A DNA stretch of 64,000 nucleotides from CALMKX01 sp036274895 (GTDB lineage: Bacteria; Acidobacteriota; Thermoanaerobaculia; Multivoradales; SZUA-115). The stretch lies in contig DASUEU010000018.1 of the NCBI GenBank assembly GCA_036274895.1, forward strand, positions 1 to 64,000. Direction: 5' to 3'. The notes under the pieces are model-generated. The model did no database searches and had not been told where the DNA came from. It worked only from the letters and a program-made list of their open reading frames with translations. This document shows, in pieces, positions 1-8,607 of this stretch; the stretch's first letter is position 1, and each line of letters starts with the position of its first letter. Both the position numbers and the translations under genes were made by a program.

Positions 1-322
1 TCAATCTCCTCACCTGCCTGTCCGTGACCATCAGCCTCCCGTCATGAGACGGCTAAGAGCTTAGAGGACAGACGGTTACGAGGAACCAGACCCCGCAGTT
101 CTAGTTGTCGTCAACCCGCAGTTCTAATTGTCGCTGATCACTTGCGGATGACTGCCGCCTTGCCTCTCCTGGCCAGGCTGCGAGTCCATTGCTGCTCCAA
201 CTGCTTATCGAGCCGGGCAGTCAAGACGGCGAATCAGCCGTGCCAATGGGTTGGAGTAGGGAACGCGAATGATTCGAGTCCGCACAGAGCCCGTGCTATG
301 CGATCCCCGTTGGAGGTGGAGT
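1..322. other. Gene-poor left end of window
   Basis: No convincing gene was found here. Short reading frames exist on both strands, but none shows a ribosome site or recognisable domain. The only clear structure is a tandem 19-bp repeat at 92-133. Composition is visibly less GC-rich than most of the window. The stretch may be the edge of an accessory or mobile region extending to the left. Confidence 0.5.
92..133. repeat. Tandem pair of 19-bp repeats
   Basis: CCCGCAGTTCTAGTTGTCG (92-110) recurs at 115-133 with one change (G to A at unit position 12); the period is 23 bp. Read on the minus strand, the units begin CGACAA and end in CTGCGGG. Closely spaced repeats of this kind are found at the ends of IS21-family elements, so this may be the remnant end of an insertion sequence. 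That link is a recollection-based inference; no transposase lies within the window. Confidence 0.5.
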
Positions 323-1306
323 ATGGGAAAGAGAATGGCCTTGAGCTTCGTGCTGATGCTTGGCGTAGCAGAGCGGCTCTTCGCGCAGGCGGAAGACGAA
401 GCGATGACGGGGTTTGCGATCCCGCAACCTGTGATCATTGCGACCGAGGGCGCTCCTGTCGAGCGTTCGTTCTACACAGGCACCTTGAACTGGTACTGGC
501 AGCCGGGGGGTGCATCGACCTCGATAACTGGAAGTGGCTACTCGACGACCACCAACGGCGGCCGTATCTCTGGAATCACAGTGTGCCTCTACAACGAGTC
601 ACTCTTTAGCCGCCAGTTCAGGGCAACGGCATCTGTCATTCAAGGGTCTACAACAATTCAGGCCATTACATTCTCGACAAGTTTCCAGCCACAACAAGCC
701 TCGTGCCACTCGCTCTTCAATCTCGACGCTACCGTGCTGCCCGGAGAGTTTCGGATCTCCTCCAGTTTCAACCTCTTCGATGCGGACAACATCTTCGCAG
801 GTATTCCTACCACTTCCTCGGGCCAGACTTTCGATATCTCCGTTGGTTCCCAGCGCCCACCTGTAGGCAGCGGACCGCAAGGGCCTGTGACGATGAAAGG
901 GATCGGCCTCCGCTACCGGATTGCAGAGAACGACGCTCCCCCACCTCCACCCCCCTCATGTGTTCCTGACTCTCACTCACTCTGCCTCAATAACGGTCGC
1001 TTCAGAGTCGAGGCTACGTACCACACCGCATCGACCAGCGGTGCAGCTCAGGCGGTCACTCTAACCGACGATACTGGCTACCTTTGGTTCTTCGACGCTG
1101 ACAACGTGGAGGCAGTCGTCAAGGTTCTGAATGCCTGTGGCCTGAACAGCCGGTACTGGGTGTTTGTGGCGGGGCTGACGGACCAAGGCGTGGATATCGT
1201 AGTTACCGACACACTTCAGCCGGACAATGTGAAGCTCTACTCCAATCCACTCGGTCAGACCTTTGTGACCATTACTGACACAGAGGGACTTGACAGCTGT
1301 CCATGA
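323..1306 (+). CDS. Secreted protein of unknown function with C-terminal conserved beta domain
   Basis: The 327-residue product starts at the ATG at 323, chosen because GGAGG lies just upstream and because it exposes a signal peptide ending near residue 22 (ERLFAQA). An earlier in-frame start at 269 would add 18 polar residues before the signal sequence. The first ~200 residues are Ser/Thr/Gly-rich and look like an extracellular beta domain. A proline run (DAPPPPPPS) then links to a C-terminal ~100-residue domain starting LCLNNGRFRVEATY and containing YWVFVAGLTD. I recall this domain from many secreted proteins of Acidobacteriota and related bacteria; its function is not known to me. Base composition is lower in GC than that of the pst genes, so the gene may be accessory. 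Confidence 0.75.
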   Translation: MGKRMALSFVLMLGVAERLFAQAEDEAMTGFAIPQPVIIATEGAPVERSFYTGTLNWYWQPGGASTSITGSGYSTTTNGGRISGITVCLYNESLFSRQFRATASVIQGSTTIQAITFSTSFQPQQASCHSLFNLDATVLPGEFRISSSFNLFDADNIFAGIPTTSSGQTFDISVGSQRPPVGSGPQGPVTMKGIGLRYRIAENDAPPPPPPSCVPDSHSLCLNNGRFRVEATYHTASTSGAAQAVTLTDDTGYLWFFDADNVEAVVKVLNACGLNSRYWVFVAGLTDQGVDIVVTDTLQPDNVKLYSNPLGQTFVTITDTEGLDSCP

Positions 1307-1595
1307 GAACCAGCTCACCAGGCCGGGAGGATATCTCGGTCCCACTGCGTCCGTGCTGCGCCTATCGAGATCGTGATGCCCTCCTTGGCTTGGATGCCCA
1401 TTCGGTCGCAGTTCGGACCTCTGTCACTCTTCTGAGGTCTTGGGGCGAGTCCGGAACTCGCTTCTGCCGGTAGCGTCCACGGGCGCGCAAGGCGCGGCAG
1501 ATGGGGAAGCCATGCGCACTCCGGGGCCGTATTCGGGCTTCGACAGGGCGTCACCTCAGGGGGGTATTTGTCGAGGTGGCCATCCGTGTATTAAC

Positions 1596-2072
1596 GTGGC
1601 GCCGGTGAGCACGCAGGAGCAGATCTTGAAGCTGGTCGACGAGGGCGTCGAGGCCTGCCGGCGTGGTGACTGGCAGGCTGGTCTCGGCCACCTCGCCGCA
1701 GTGACCCGCACCGAGGACCTCCCGGTCGAGCTTCCCGCCCGCTTCTACTCCTACCTCGGCCACGCGATGGCCCGGGTCCAGGGCCGGCGCAAGGAGGGGC
1801 TCTCCCTCTGCCAGCACGCCATCCGGCTCGAGTTCTACCGCGGCGAGAACTACTACAACCTGGCCCAGGTCTACCTGCTGGGCGGCCATCGCGCGGCGGC
1901 GGTGAAGGCGATCCACCAGGGCCTCGCGAGAGACCGCAAGAACCGCAGCCTGGTGCTGCTCGCCCGCGAGCTGGGCGTCCGCCGGAGCCCGGTGCTGCCG
2001 TTCCTCTCGCGCAACAACCGCATCAACGTCCTCCTCGGCAGGCTCCGTCACCGCCTCTTCTCGCCGCCCTGA
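1596..2072 (+). CDS. Small TPR-like protein
   Basis: From the GTG at 1596 the product has 158 residues. The middle part has a tetratricopeptide-like rhythm: YSYLGHAMARVQGRRKEGLS, then YNLAQVYLLGGHRAAAVKAI. The C-terminus is basic and hydrophobic. There is no signal peptide or membrane segment. The reading frame is open further upstream, with an ATG at 1512, but that extension is low-complexity and poorly coding-like, so the start is uncertain. A hairpin follows the stop. The gene sits 150 bp before pstS but nothing links it functionally to phosphate uptake. TPR proteins are protein-interaction scaffolds; no specific role can be assigned. Confidence 0.65.
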   Translation: MAPVSTQEQILKLVDEGVEACRRGDWQAGLGHLAAVTRTEDLPVELPARFYSYLGHAMARVQGRRKEGLSLCQHAIRLEFYRGENYYNLAQVYLLGGHRAAAVKAIHQGLARDRKNRSLVLLARELGVRRSPVLPFLSRNNRINVLLGRLRHRLFSPP

Positions 2073-2098
2073 CGGCGGACCCTTGTCACACCGCCGTC
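2071..2098 (+). terminator. Hairpin after the TPR-like gene
   Basis: GACGGCGG (2071-2078) pairs with CCGCCGTC (2091-2098) around a 12-nt loop, directly after the stop codon at 2072. There is no U-tract, so termination is uncertain. The hairpin overlaps the candidate Pho box. Confidence 0.4.
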
Positions 2099-2100
2099 AC
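2083..2100 (+). promoter_or_regulatory. Candidate Pho box upstream of pstS
   Basis: TTGTCAC (2083-2089) and CCGTCAC (2094-2100) form two 7-bp direct half-sites with an 11-bp period. This is the geometry of PhoB boxes (CTGTCAT-N4-CTGTCAT), and each half matches the TGTCA or GTCA core. The site lies about 120 bp before the pstS start, where phosphate-starvation control is expected. Caveat: the right half-site is also one arm of the hairpin at 2071-2098, so the match could be coincidental. Confidence 0.4.
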
Positions 2101-2221
2101 AGCTCGGCGGGTCCGCTGACAAACCGGGCTGCCAGTCTTTGCCCGAATTCGGCGAGGTGCCGGAGCGCGGCTCGGGAGCCTCTGCGGATCCAACCCAGTC
2201 ACCCAAGTAGAGGAGAGTCAC

Positions 2222-3196
2222 ATGAAGCCTATGCAGCGGGGGGCCATGACCACTTTGGCGCTGGCCTTCTTCGCCGGGGCGGTCTCCGGCCAGCAGATCC
2301 AGCTCGACCCGGCCTACAAGCCCTACCAGAAGGTGAGCGGGATCTCGGGCAACTTGAGCTCCATCGGCTCGGACACGCTGAACAACCTCATGACCCTGTG
2401 GGCCGAGGGCTTCCAGAAGCAGTACCCCAACGTCCGCATCCAGATCGAGGGCAAGGGCTCCTCGACCGCGCCTCCGGCCCTGATCTCCGGCACGGCGCAG
2501 CTCGGTCCCATGAGCCGGTCCATGAAGGCCGCCGAGATCGACCAGTTCGAGAAGAAGTACGGCTACAAGCCGACCGAGATCAAGGTTGCCCTGGACGCCC
2601 TCGCCGTCTACGTCAACAAGGACAACCCGATCGAGGAGCTGACGGTGGCGCAGGTCGACGGCATCTTCTCGAAGACCCGGCGCTGCGGCGGCGCCAACGC
2701 CACCACCTGGGGCCAGGCCGGGGTCAAGGCCGGCGCCTGGGGCAGCAAGCCGATCAGCCTCTATGGTCGTAACTCGGCCTCCGGCACCTACGGTTTCTTC
2801 AAGGACAACGCCCTCTGCGGCGGCGACTACCGCGACACCGTCAAAGAGCAGCCGGGCTCGGCCTCGGTGGTGCAGGGCGTCACCGAGGATCTCGCCGGCA
2901 TCGGCTACAGCGGCATCGGCTACCGCACCTCCGGCGTCAAGCCGGTGCGCCTGGCCAAGAAGGCCGGCGACCGGGCCTACGGCACCAGCCAGGAAGAGGT
3001 CAACTCCGGCTCCTACCCGCTGTCCCGCTTCCTCTTCGTCTACCTCAACAAGGCCCCCAACGGCCAGCCCGATCCCCTGGTGCGCGAGTTCGTGAAGTAC
3101 ATCTGCTCGAAGGATGGCCAGGAAGTCGTGGTCAAGGACGGCTACCTGCCGCTGACCACGGCCCTCTGCCAGGCCGAGCTCGCCAAGATTCAGTAG
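2222..3196 (+). CDS. pstS: Phosphate ABC transporter substrate-binding protein PstS
   Basis: This 324-residue exported protein binds inorganic phosphate and delivers it to the PstCA permease. It has a signal peptide (about residues 1-23, ending AVSGQQ). The PBP-like fold follows, with the phosphate-site segments SIGSDTLNNLMTLWAEGF (about 48-65), GKGSSTAPPAL (phosphate-loop serines/threonine) and GPMSRSMK. A later segment, GRNSASGTYGFFKD, matches the family SGT phosphate-contact region. A GAGGAGAG ribosome site precedes the ATG. It is the first gene of the pst operon, and a hairpin separates it from pstC, as is common where the binding protein is made in excess. A PstS-like (SphX/PtsS) phosphate-binding role is secure; affinity cannot be read from sequence. 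Confidence 0.95.
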   Translation: MKPMQRGAMTTLALAFFAGAVSGQQIQLDPAYKPYQKVSGISGNLSSIGSDTLNNLMTLWAEGFQKQYPNVRIQIEGKGSSTAPPALISGTAQLGPMSRSMKAAEIDQFEKKYGYKPTEIKVALDALAVYVNKDNPIEELTVAQVDGIFSKTRRCGGANATTWGQAGVKAGAWGSKPISLYGRNSASGTYGFFKDNALCGGDYRDTVKEQPGSASVVQGVTEDLAGIGYSGIGYRTSGVKPVRLAKKAGDRAYGTSQEEVNSGSYPLSRFLFVYLNKAPNGQPDPLVREFVKYICSKDGQEVVVKDGYLPLTTALCQAELAKIQ

Positions 3197-3233
3197 GCTC
3201 GCTCCGGCTCCTCGAGCCCGAGCTCTCGTTCCG

Positions 3234-3265
3234 AGGCCCGGCTCCGATCTCTCGGTGCCGGGCCT
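3234..3265 (+). terminator. Intercistronic hairpin/attenuator between pstS and pstC
   Basis: AGGCCCGGC (3234-3242) pairs with GCCGGGCCT (3257-3265) around a 14-nt loop and is followed by TTTC. It lies 38 bp after pstS and about 35 bp before pstC. It would act as a partial terminator or 3'-end stabiliser, favouring pstS mRNA over pstCAB mRNA. Confidence 0.6.
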
Positions 3266-3298
3266 TTCATCCACTGCCATCAACAGGGAGGTACTCTG

Positions 3299-5542
3299 AT
3301 GTCGACAGCGGCGAGGCCAAGCCGGACGGCGCGACGGCGCTTCGTGGCCGACCGCGTGGCGCGCTGGCTGGTCACCGCCGGCGGCCTGGGCATCATCGCG
3401 AGTATCCTCTCGATCCTGGTCTTCATCGTCGTCGAGGTCTGGCCACTGACCCGCGCGGCCCGGGTCGCCTCGAGGCCCGAGATCAACTTGCGGGGGCTCG
3501 ATTTCGGCGCCCTGATCACCGATGAGTACCGCGAGCTCCTCGCCGGCCTCACCCGCGACGGCCGGCTGGTGGTGCTGCGGGCCGCCGACGGCGAGGTGGT
3601 GCTCGAACGGCGGCTCGATGCCGCCCTGCCCCCCCCCGCCCCCGGGCAGGGGGCCGGTCCGGCGCCGTTCGGCATCGCGGCGATCGCCGCTTCGGAGGAC
3701 GGCACCCACCTCGCGGCCGCTACCACCGACGGCCGGGTCGTCAGCTGGCCCCTGGCCTGGCAGGTCACCTTCGAGGGCACCGAGCGCCGGGTCGGCGCCG
3801 AGGCCCTGACTCCGGTGGTCTTCCCCCTCGACCCCGAGGGCCGGCCGATCGAAACCGCGAGCGTCGAGGTCGACGAGGACGGCCGCGGCGGGGCCGTGGC
3901 CCTGCTGGCCGACGGCCGCATTGCCCTGATGCGGCGCGAGGTCCAGACCAACTTCATGACCGGCGCCGTGACCGAGAGCTTCGAGTCGCACTTTCTCGCC
4001 ACGCCCGAGCGCCCCAGTCGCCTGCTCATCGACCGCGACCTGCGCAACGTCTACGGCGGCACGGCCTCGGGCAAGGTGCTGTGGTGGGACCTCGCCGCCG
4101 AGGAGGGGACGCCGCCCCAGGAGGTGGCCACGCTGAGCGGAGCGGTCACCGCCCTCGCCCTCCTGATCGGTGACCGCTCCCTGGTGGTGGGGCAAGCGAG
4201 CGGTGGCCTGTCGGTGTGGTTTCAGGTGCGCGGGGCCGACGACGCCTTCCGCCTGACCCGCATCCGCGAGTTTCCAGCCCACCCCGGCGCCATCGAGCTG
4301 GTGGCGCCCTCGCTGCGCAACAAGGGCTTCCTCGCCATCGGCGGCGGCCGGGTGGGGCTCTACCACTCGACCGCCCACCGCGTGATGTGGACCGGACCGC
4401 CTCCCTTCGCCCGACCGACGGCCCTGACCCTGGCCCCGCGGGCGGACGGCGCCTTCTTCGCCGAGGCCGGCCGGCTGGCCACCCTGGCGATCGACAACCC
4501 CCACCCGGAGACCACCTGGAAAGCTCTGTTCGGCAAGGTCTGGTACGAGGGCTACGAGAAGCCCGAGTACGTCTGGCAGTCCACCGGCGGCAGCGACGAC
4601 TTCGAGCCCAAGTTCTCCCTCACGCCTCTCCTGATCGGTACCTTGAAGGGCACCTTCTACTCCCTGCTGCTGGCCATCCCCCTGGGGGTGCTGGGGGCCA
4701 TGTTCACCTCCCAGTTCCTGCACCCGGCCTACCAGCGCTGGGTCAAGCCCACGGTCGAGATCATGGCCGCCCTGCCCACCGTGGTGCTCGGCTTCCTGGC
4801 CGGGCTGTGGCTGGCACCGCGGCTGGAGCAGTACTTCCCGGCCCTGCTGCTGATGGTGGTTGCCGTCCCCCTCTCGGTGCTCACAGCCGGCTGGCTGTGG
4901 CACCGCCTGCCGCGCCGGGTGCACGACCGCTTCCTCTCGGGCGTCGAGGCCCTGTTCTACGTCGGGGTGCTCGCCCTCACTATGTGGCTTTGCGTCGCGC
5001 TGTCGGAGCCTCTCGAGCTGGCCCTTTTCGGCGGCAGCTTCCCGCGCTGGGTGCTCGAGACGACCGGCCTGACCTACGACCAGAGAAACGCCGTGGTGGT
5101 CGGCCTGGCCATGGGTTTCGCGGTGATCCCGATCATCTTCGCCATCTCCGAGGACGCCTTCTCGAACGTGCCCCGCAACCTGGTCTCGGGCTCACTCGCC
5201 CTGGGTGCCAACCGCTGGCAGACGGTTACTCGGGTGGTGCTGCCGACGGCCAGCCCCGGGATCTTCTCGGCGATCATGGTCGGCTTCGGCCGGGCCGTCG
5301 GCGAGACCATGATCGTGCTGATGGCCACCGGCAACACGCCGATCATGGACTGGAGCCCGTTCAACGGCTTTCGTACCCTCTCGGCCAACATCGCCGTCGA
5401 GATCCCCGAGGCGCCGATCGGCGGCACCCTCTACCGCGCCCTCTTCCTGGCCGCGCTGCTGCTCTTCGCCCTGACCTTCGTGGTCAACACCGTGGCCGAG
5501 GTCGTGCGCCAACGGTTGCGGCAGCGCTACTCGCAGCTGTGA
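3299..5542 (+). CDS. pstC: Phosphate ABC transporter permease PstC, long form with extracytoplasmic propeller-like insertion
   Basis: This inner-membrane subunit of the phosphate importer has 747 residues, far longer than the ~320-residue E. coli PstC. TM1 is at about 23-46. A ~390-residue extracytoplasmic region follows, with repeated short beta-strand motifs such as DGRLVVLRAADGEVV and TASGKVLWWDLA that resemble WD40/beta-propeller blades. The permease core starts near 440 (LLIGTLKGTFYSLLLAIPLG). The EAA loop that contacts PstB is seen at NLVSGSLALGANRWQTV. Long PstC versions with an inserted domain are known in gammaproteobacteria; the role of the insertion is not established. The start ATG follows GGGAGG. 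The gene is followed after 10 bp by pstA. Confidence 0.93.
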   Translation: MSTAARPSRTARRRFVADRVARWLVTAGGLGIIASILSILVFIVVEVWPLTRAARVASRPEINLRGLDFGALITDEYRELLAGLTRDGRLVVLRAADGEVVLERRLDAALPPPAPGQGAGPAPFGIAAIAASEDGTHLAAATTDGRVVSWPLAWQVTFEGTERRVGAEALTPVVFPLDPEGRPIETASVEVDEDGRGGAVALLADGRIALMRREVQTNFMTGAVTESFESHFLATPERPSRLLIDRDLRNVYGGTASGKVLWWDLAAEEGTPPQEVATLSGAVTALALLIGDRSLVVGQASGGLSVWFQVRGADDAFRLTRIREFPAHPGAIELVAPSLRNKGFLAIGGGRVGLYHSTAHRVMWTGPPPFARPTALTLAPRADGAFFAEAGRLATLAIDNPHPETTWKALFGKVWYEGYEKPEYVWQSTGGSDDFEPKFSLTPLLIGTLKGTFYSLLLAIPLGVLGAMFTSQFLHPAYQRWVKPTVEIMAALPTVVLGFLAGLWLAPRLEQYFPALLLMVVAVPLSVLTAGWLWHRLPRRVHDRFLSGVEALFYVGVLALTMWLCVALSEPLELALFGGSFPRWVLETTGLTYDQRNAVVVGLAMGFAVIPIIFAISEDAFSNVPRNLVSGSLALGANRWQTVTRVVLPTASPGIFSAIMVGFGRAVGETMIVLMATGNTPIMDWSPFNGFRTLSANIAVEIPEAPIGGTLYRALFLAALLLFALTFVVNTVAEVVRQRLRQRYSQL

Positions 5543-5552
5543 GGGAGATCCC

Positions 5553-7226
5553 GTGAGCACCCTCGACCAACTCGATCGCAAGGAAGCGAAGCGGCGCGAC
5601 CGCGCCGAGAGCTTTGGCCGCTCGATGACCGCGCTGTGCGGCGGCGCCCTCGCCCTGAACCTGCTCTTGACCCTCGGGCTGCTGGCCTTGATCGCCGTCC
5701 GCGGCCTGGGCTTCTTCTGGCAGCAGGAGCTGGTGCAGCTGGAGCTCACCGACGGCGCTCCTTTGCTCGGCGAGGTCAACCTGCGCCAGGAGCGGCCCGC
5801 GACCGACTGGACCAACCCGGATGAGCCCCTCTACCGCATCCGCCTCAAGGTGGGCAACCGGGACGTAACCGGCAGCGACTTCGTGTGGGTGGACGAGGAC
5901 GCCGTCGCCGCCCGTACCCGCCCGACCCGGGCCCTGCTCCTCGAGCGCCTCGAGTGGGGCAACTTCTACGGCTTCCCCCAGGAGCTGCGCCGCGGCTCGG
6001 AGATCCTCGCGTCGGGTGAAGAGGCGACCTGGCGGGCTCTCGAGCCCCTGATCGACCAGAAGACGGAGCGTCGAGAGGCGATCCGCAGGCTCGAGAAGGG
6101 CGCCATCGGCGACGTCAACGTCGAGATCGAGAGGCTCCGGCTGGCCGAGCGCAAGCTCGGCCTCGCCCAGCTGCCCCCGGCCGAGGCCGAGGCGAAGCGG
6201 GCCGAGATCTCCCGCGCCCTCGAGGCCAAACAGGCGGAGTACAACCGCTTGGCCGAGGAGCTCTTCACCGCCCGGGACGAGCTGCAGCGCGAGACGGTGG
6301 TGATGCGCACCGCCGCCGGCGAGACCAAGGAGATCGCCGTCGGCAACATCGTCCACGCCATCCCGGCCAACACCCTGTCGACGTTCCAGAAGACCGGCCT
6401 CTACCTCGGACGAGTGTGGGAGTTCATCTCCGGCGACCCCCGCGAGTCGAACACCGAGGGCGGCATCTTCCCGGCCATCTTCGGTACCGTGATGATGGTG
6501 CTGATCATGGCCCTGGTGGTCACCCCCTTCGGCGTGCTCGCCGCCCTCTACCTGCGGGAGTACGCCAAGCAGGGGCTGCTGGTGCGCATCGTGCGCATCG
6601 CCGTCAACAACCTGGCCGGCGTGCCTTCGATCGTCTTCGGCGTCTTCGGCTTGGGCTTCTTCGTCTACCTGATCGGTGGCAGCATCGACCAGCTGTTCTA
6701 TCCCGAGGCCCTGCCCACCCCCACCTTCGGCACCGGCGGCATCCTGTGGGCCAGCCTGACCCTGGCCCTGCTCACCGTGCCGGTGGTGATCGTCGCCGCC
6801 GAGGAGGGCCTGGCCGCGGTGCCGCGCATCGTGCGCGAGGGCTCGCTCGCCCTCGGGGCCACCAAGTTCGAGACCACCTTCCGGGTGGTGGTGCCGGCGG
6901 CGGCGCCGGGCATCTTGACCGGCATGATCCTGGCCATGGCCCGGGCGGCCGGCGAGGTGGCGCCGCTGATGATCGTCGGCATGGTCAAGCTGGCGCCGGC
7001 CCTGCCGGTGGATCATCACTCGCCGTTCCTCCACCTCGAGCGCAAGTTCATGCACCTGGGCTTCCACATCTACGACGTGGGCTTCCAGAGCCCCAACGTC
7101 GAGGCCACCACGCCGCTGGTCTTCGCCACGGCCCTGCTGCTGATCGTGGTGGTGACCTCGATGAACCTGGTCGCGGTGGCGATCCGCAATCGACTGCGCA
7201 AGAAGTACCAGGGCAGCGCCGTCTAG
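5553..7226 (+). CDS. pstA: Phosphate ABC transporter permease PstA, long form
   Basis: This second permease subunit (557 residues) starts with GTG behind GAGGGAG. TM1 is at about 30-52. An extracytoplasmic insertion of ~250 residues follows; its second half (about 165-260) is rich in Glu, Arg, Ala and Leu and should form a coiled coil (VEIERLRLAERKLGLAQL). The permease core begins near 305 (GGIFPAIFGTVMMVLIMALV), and the EAA loop is at REGSLALGATKFETTFRVVV. The usual PstA is about 300 residues, so both permeases here carry matching large insertions and probably assemble them together outside the membrane. It lies in the pst operon between pstC and pstB. Confidence 0.93.
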   Translation: MSTLDQLDRKEAKRRDRAESFGRSMTALCGGALALNLLLTLGLLALIAVRGLGFFWQQELVQLELTDGAPLLGEVNLRQERPATDWTNPDEPLYRIRLKVGNRDVTGSDFVWVDEDAVAARTRPTRALLLERLEWGNFYGFPQELRRGSEILASGEEATWRALEPLIDQKTERREAIRRLEKGAIGDVNVEIERLRLAERKLGLAQLPPAEAEAKRAEISRALEAKQAEYNRLAEELFTARDELQRETVVMRTAAGETKEIAVGNIVHAIPANTLSTFQKTGLYLGRVWEFISGDPRESNTEGGIFPAIFGTVMMVLIMALVVTPFGVLAALYLREYAKQGLLVRIVRIAVNNLAGVPSIVFGVFGLGFFVYLIGGSIDQLFYPEALPTPTFGTGGILWASLTLALLTVPVVIVAAEEGLAAVPRIVREGSLALGATKFETTFRVVVPAAAPGILTGMILAMARAAGEVAPLMIVGMVKLAPALPVDHHSPFLHLERKFMHLGFHIYDVGFQSPNVEATTPLVFATALLLIVVVTSMNLVAVAIRNRLRKKYQGSAV

Positions 7227-7249
7227 GCTCCGAGAGAGGGAAGAAGGAC

Positions 7250-8078
<829 letters not shown>

Positions 8079-8098
<20 letters not shown>

Positions 8099-8603
8099 GG
8101 GTGGCCCAGCTTTCGATACGTAGCTCCGTCCCGACCTCGCGAAGGCGCTGCATCTTGTCGTTCGTCACGAGGACGAGATTGAGTTCCAGCGCCTGAGCAG
8201 CGATCCAGAGGTCGTTCTCCTGAATGCCCAGCTCCTTCCCGCTCGTCGGGTCGAGAAGCTCCTCCGGGCGCAGGCCTTTCTTGCGACGATCCTTCGGTGC
8301 GAACCGCTCGAAGAGAAGCGCCCGCAGAAGACCGTAAGGGCCCCGGGTATGCTTGCCGACATTCAGCACGGTTGGCAGGCGACTTGAGATGAAGTCGTTG
8401 AACTGTGCCTCTTCTGCCGGATCACCGTAGCTGCCAAGTGCCCTGTGACCGTACTCGACCTCCCCCAAGGTGATCGCTGAGATCGCCAAGGGCGATGCCT
8501 CTGGGAGCGAGGCGATCCTCCGAGTCACGGCATCATGTTCCGGCCGACCATCATCGAACCAGTACCTCAGGACGTTGGTGTCGAGCAGATAGCCGGTCGC
8601 CAC
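8079..8603 (-). CDS. PIN-domain (VapC-like) ribonuclease
   Basis: A 174-residue PIN-fold nuclease starts at the GTG at 8603, with GAGGA 9 nt upstream and the stop of the methyltransferase gene 4 bp before it. A start at 8645 would overlap that gene by 38 bp. The acidic metal-binding residues are visible: D in YLLDTNVLRYW, E in ITLGEVEYG, D in ENDLWIAAQAL and D in LVTND. PIN domains cleave RNA, often as VapC toxins. No antitoxin gene adjoins it; its only partner is the DNA methyltransferase upstream. That arrangement is unusual and could mean a modification-linked nuclease or simply an orphan VapC. Confidence 0.85.
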
Positions 8604-8607
8604 CGGG

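Noticed and set aside
1315..1554. Small minus-strand frame in the gap after the first secreted protein
   Set aside because: No ribosome site, no recognisable domain and atypical composition.
2048..4924. Very long open frame on the minus strand opposite pstS and pstC
   Set aside because: Its translation is Gly/Arg/His/Gln-rich with no domain, and it is the mirror of two certain genes. GC-rich codon usage creates such frames.
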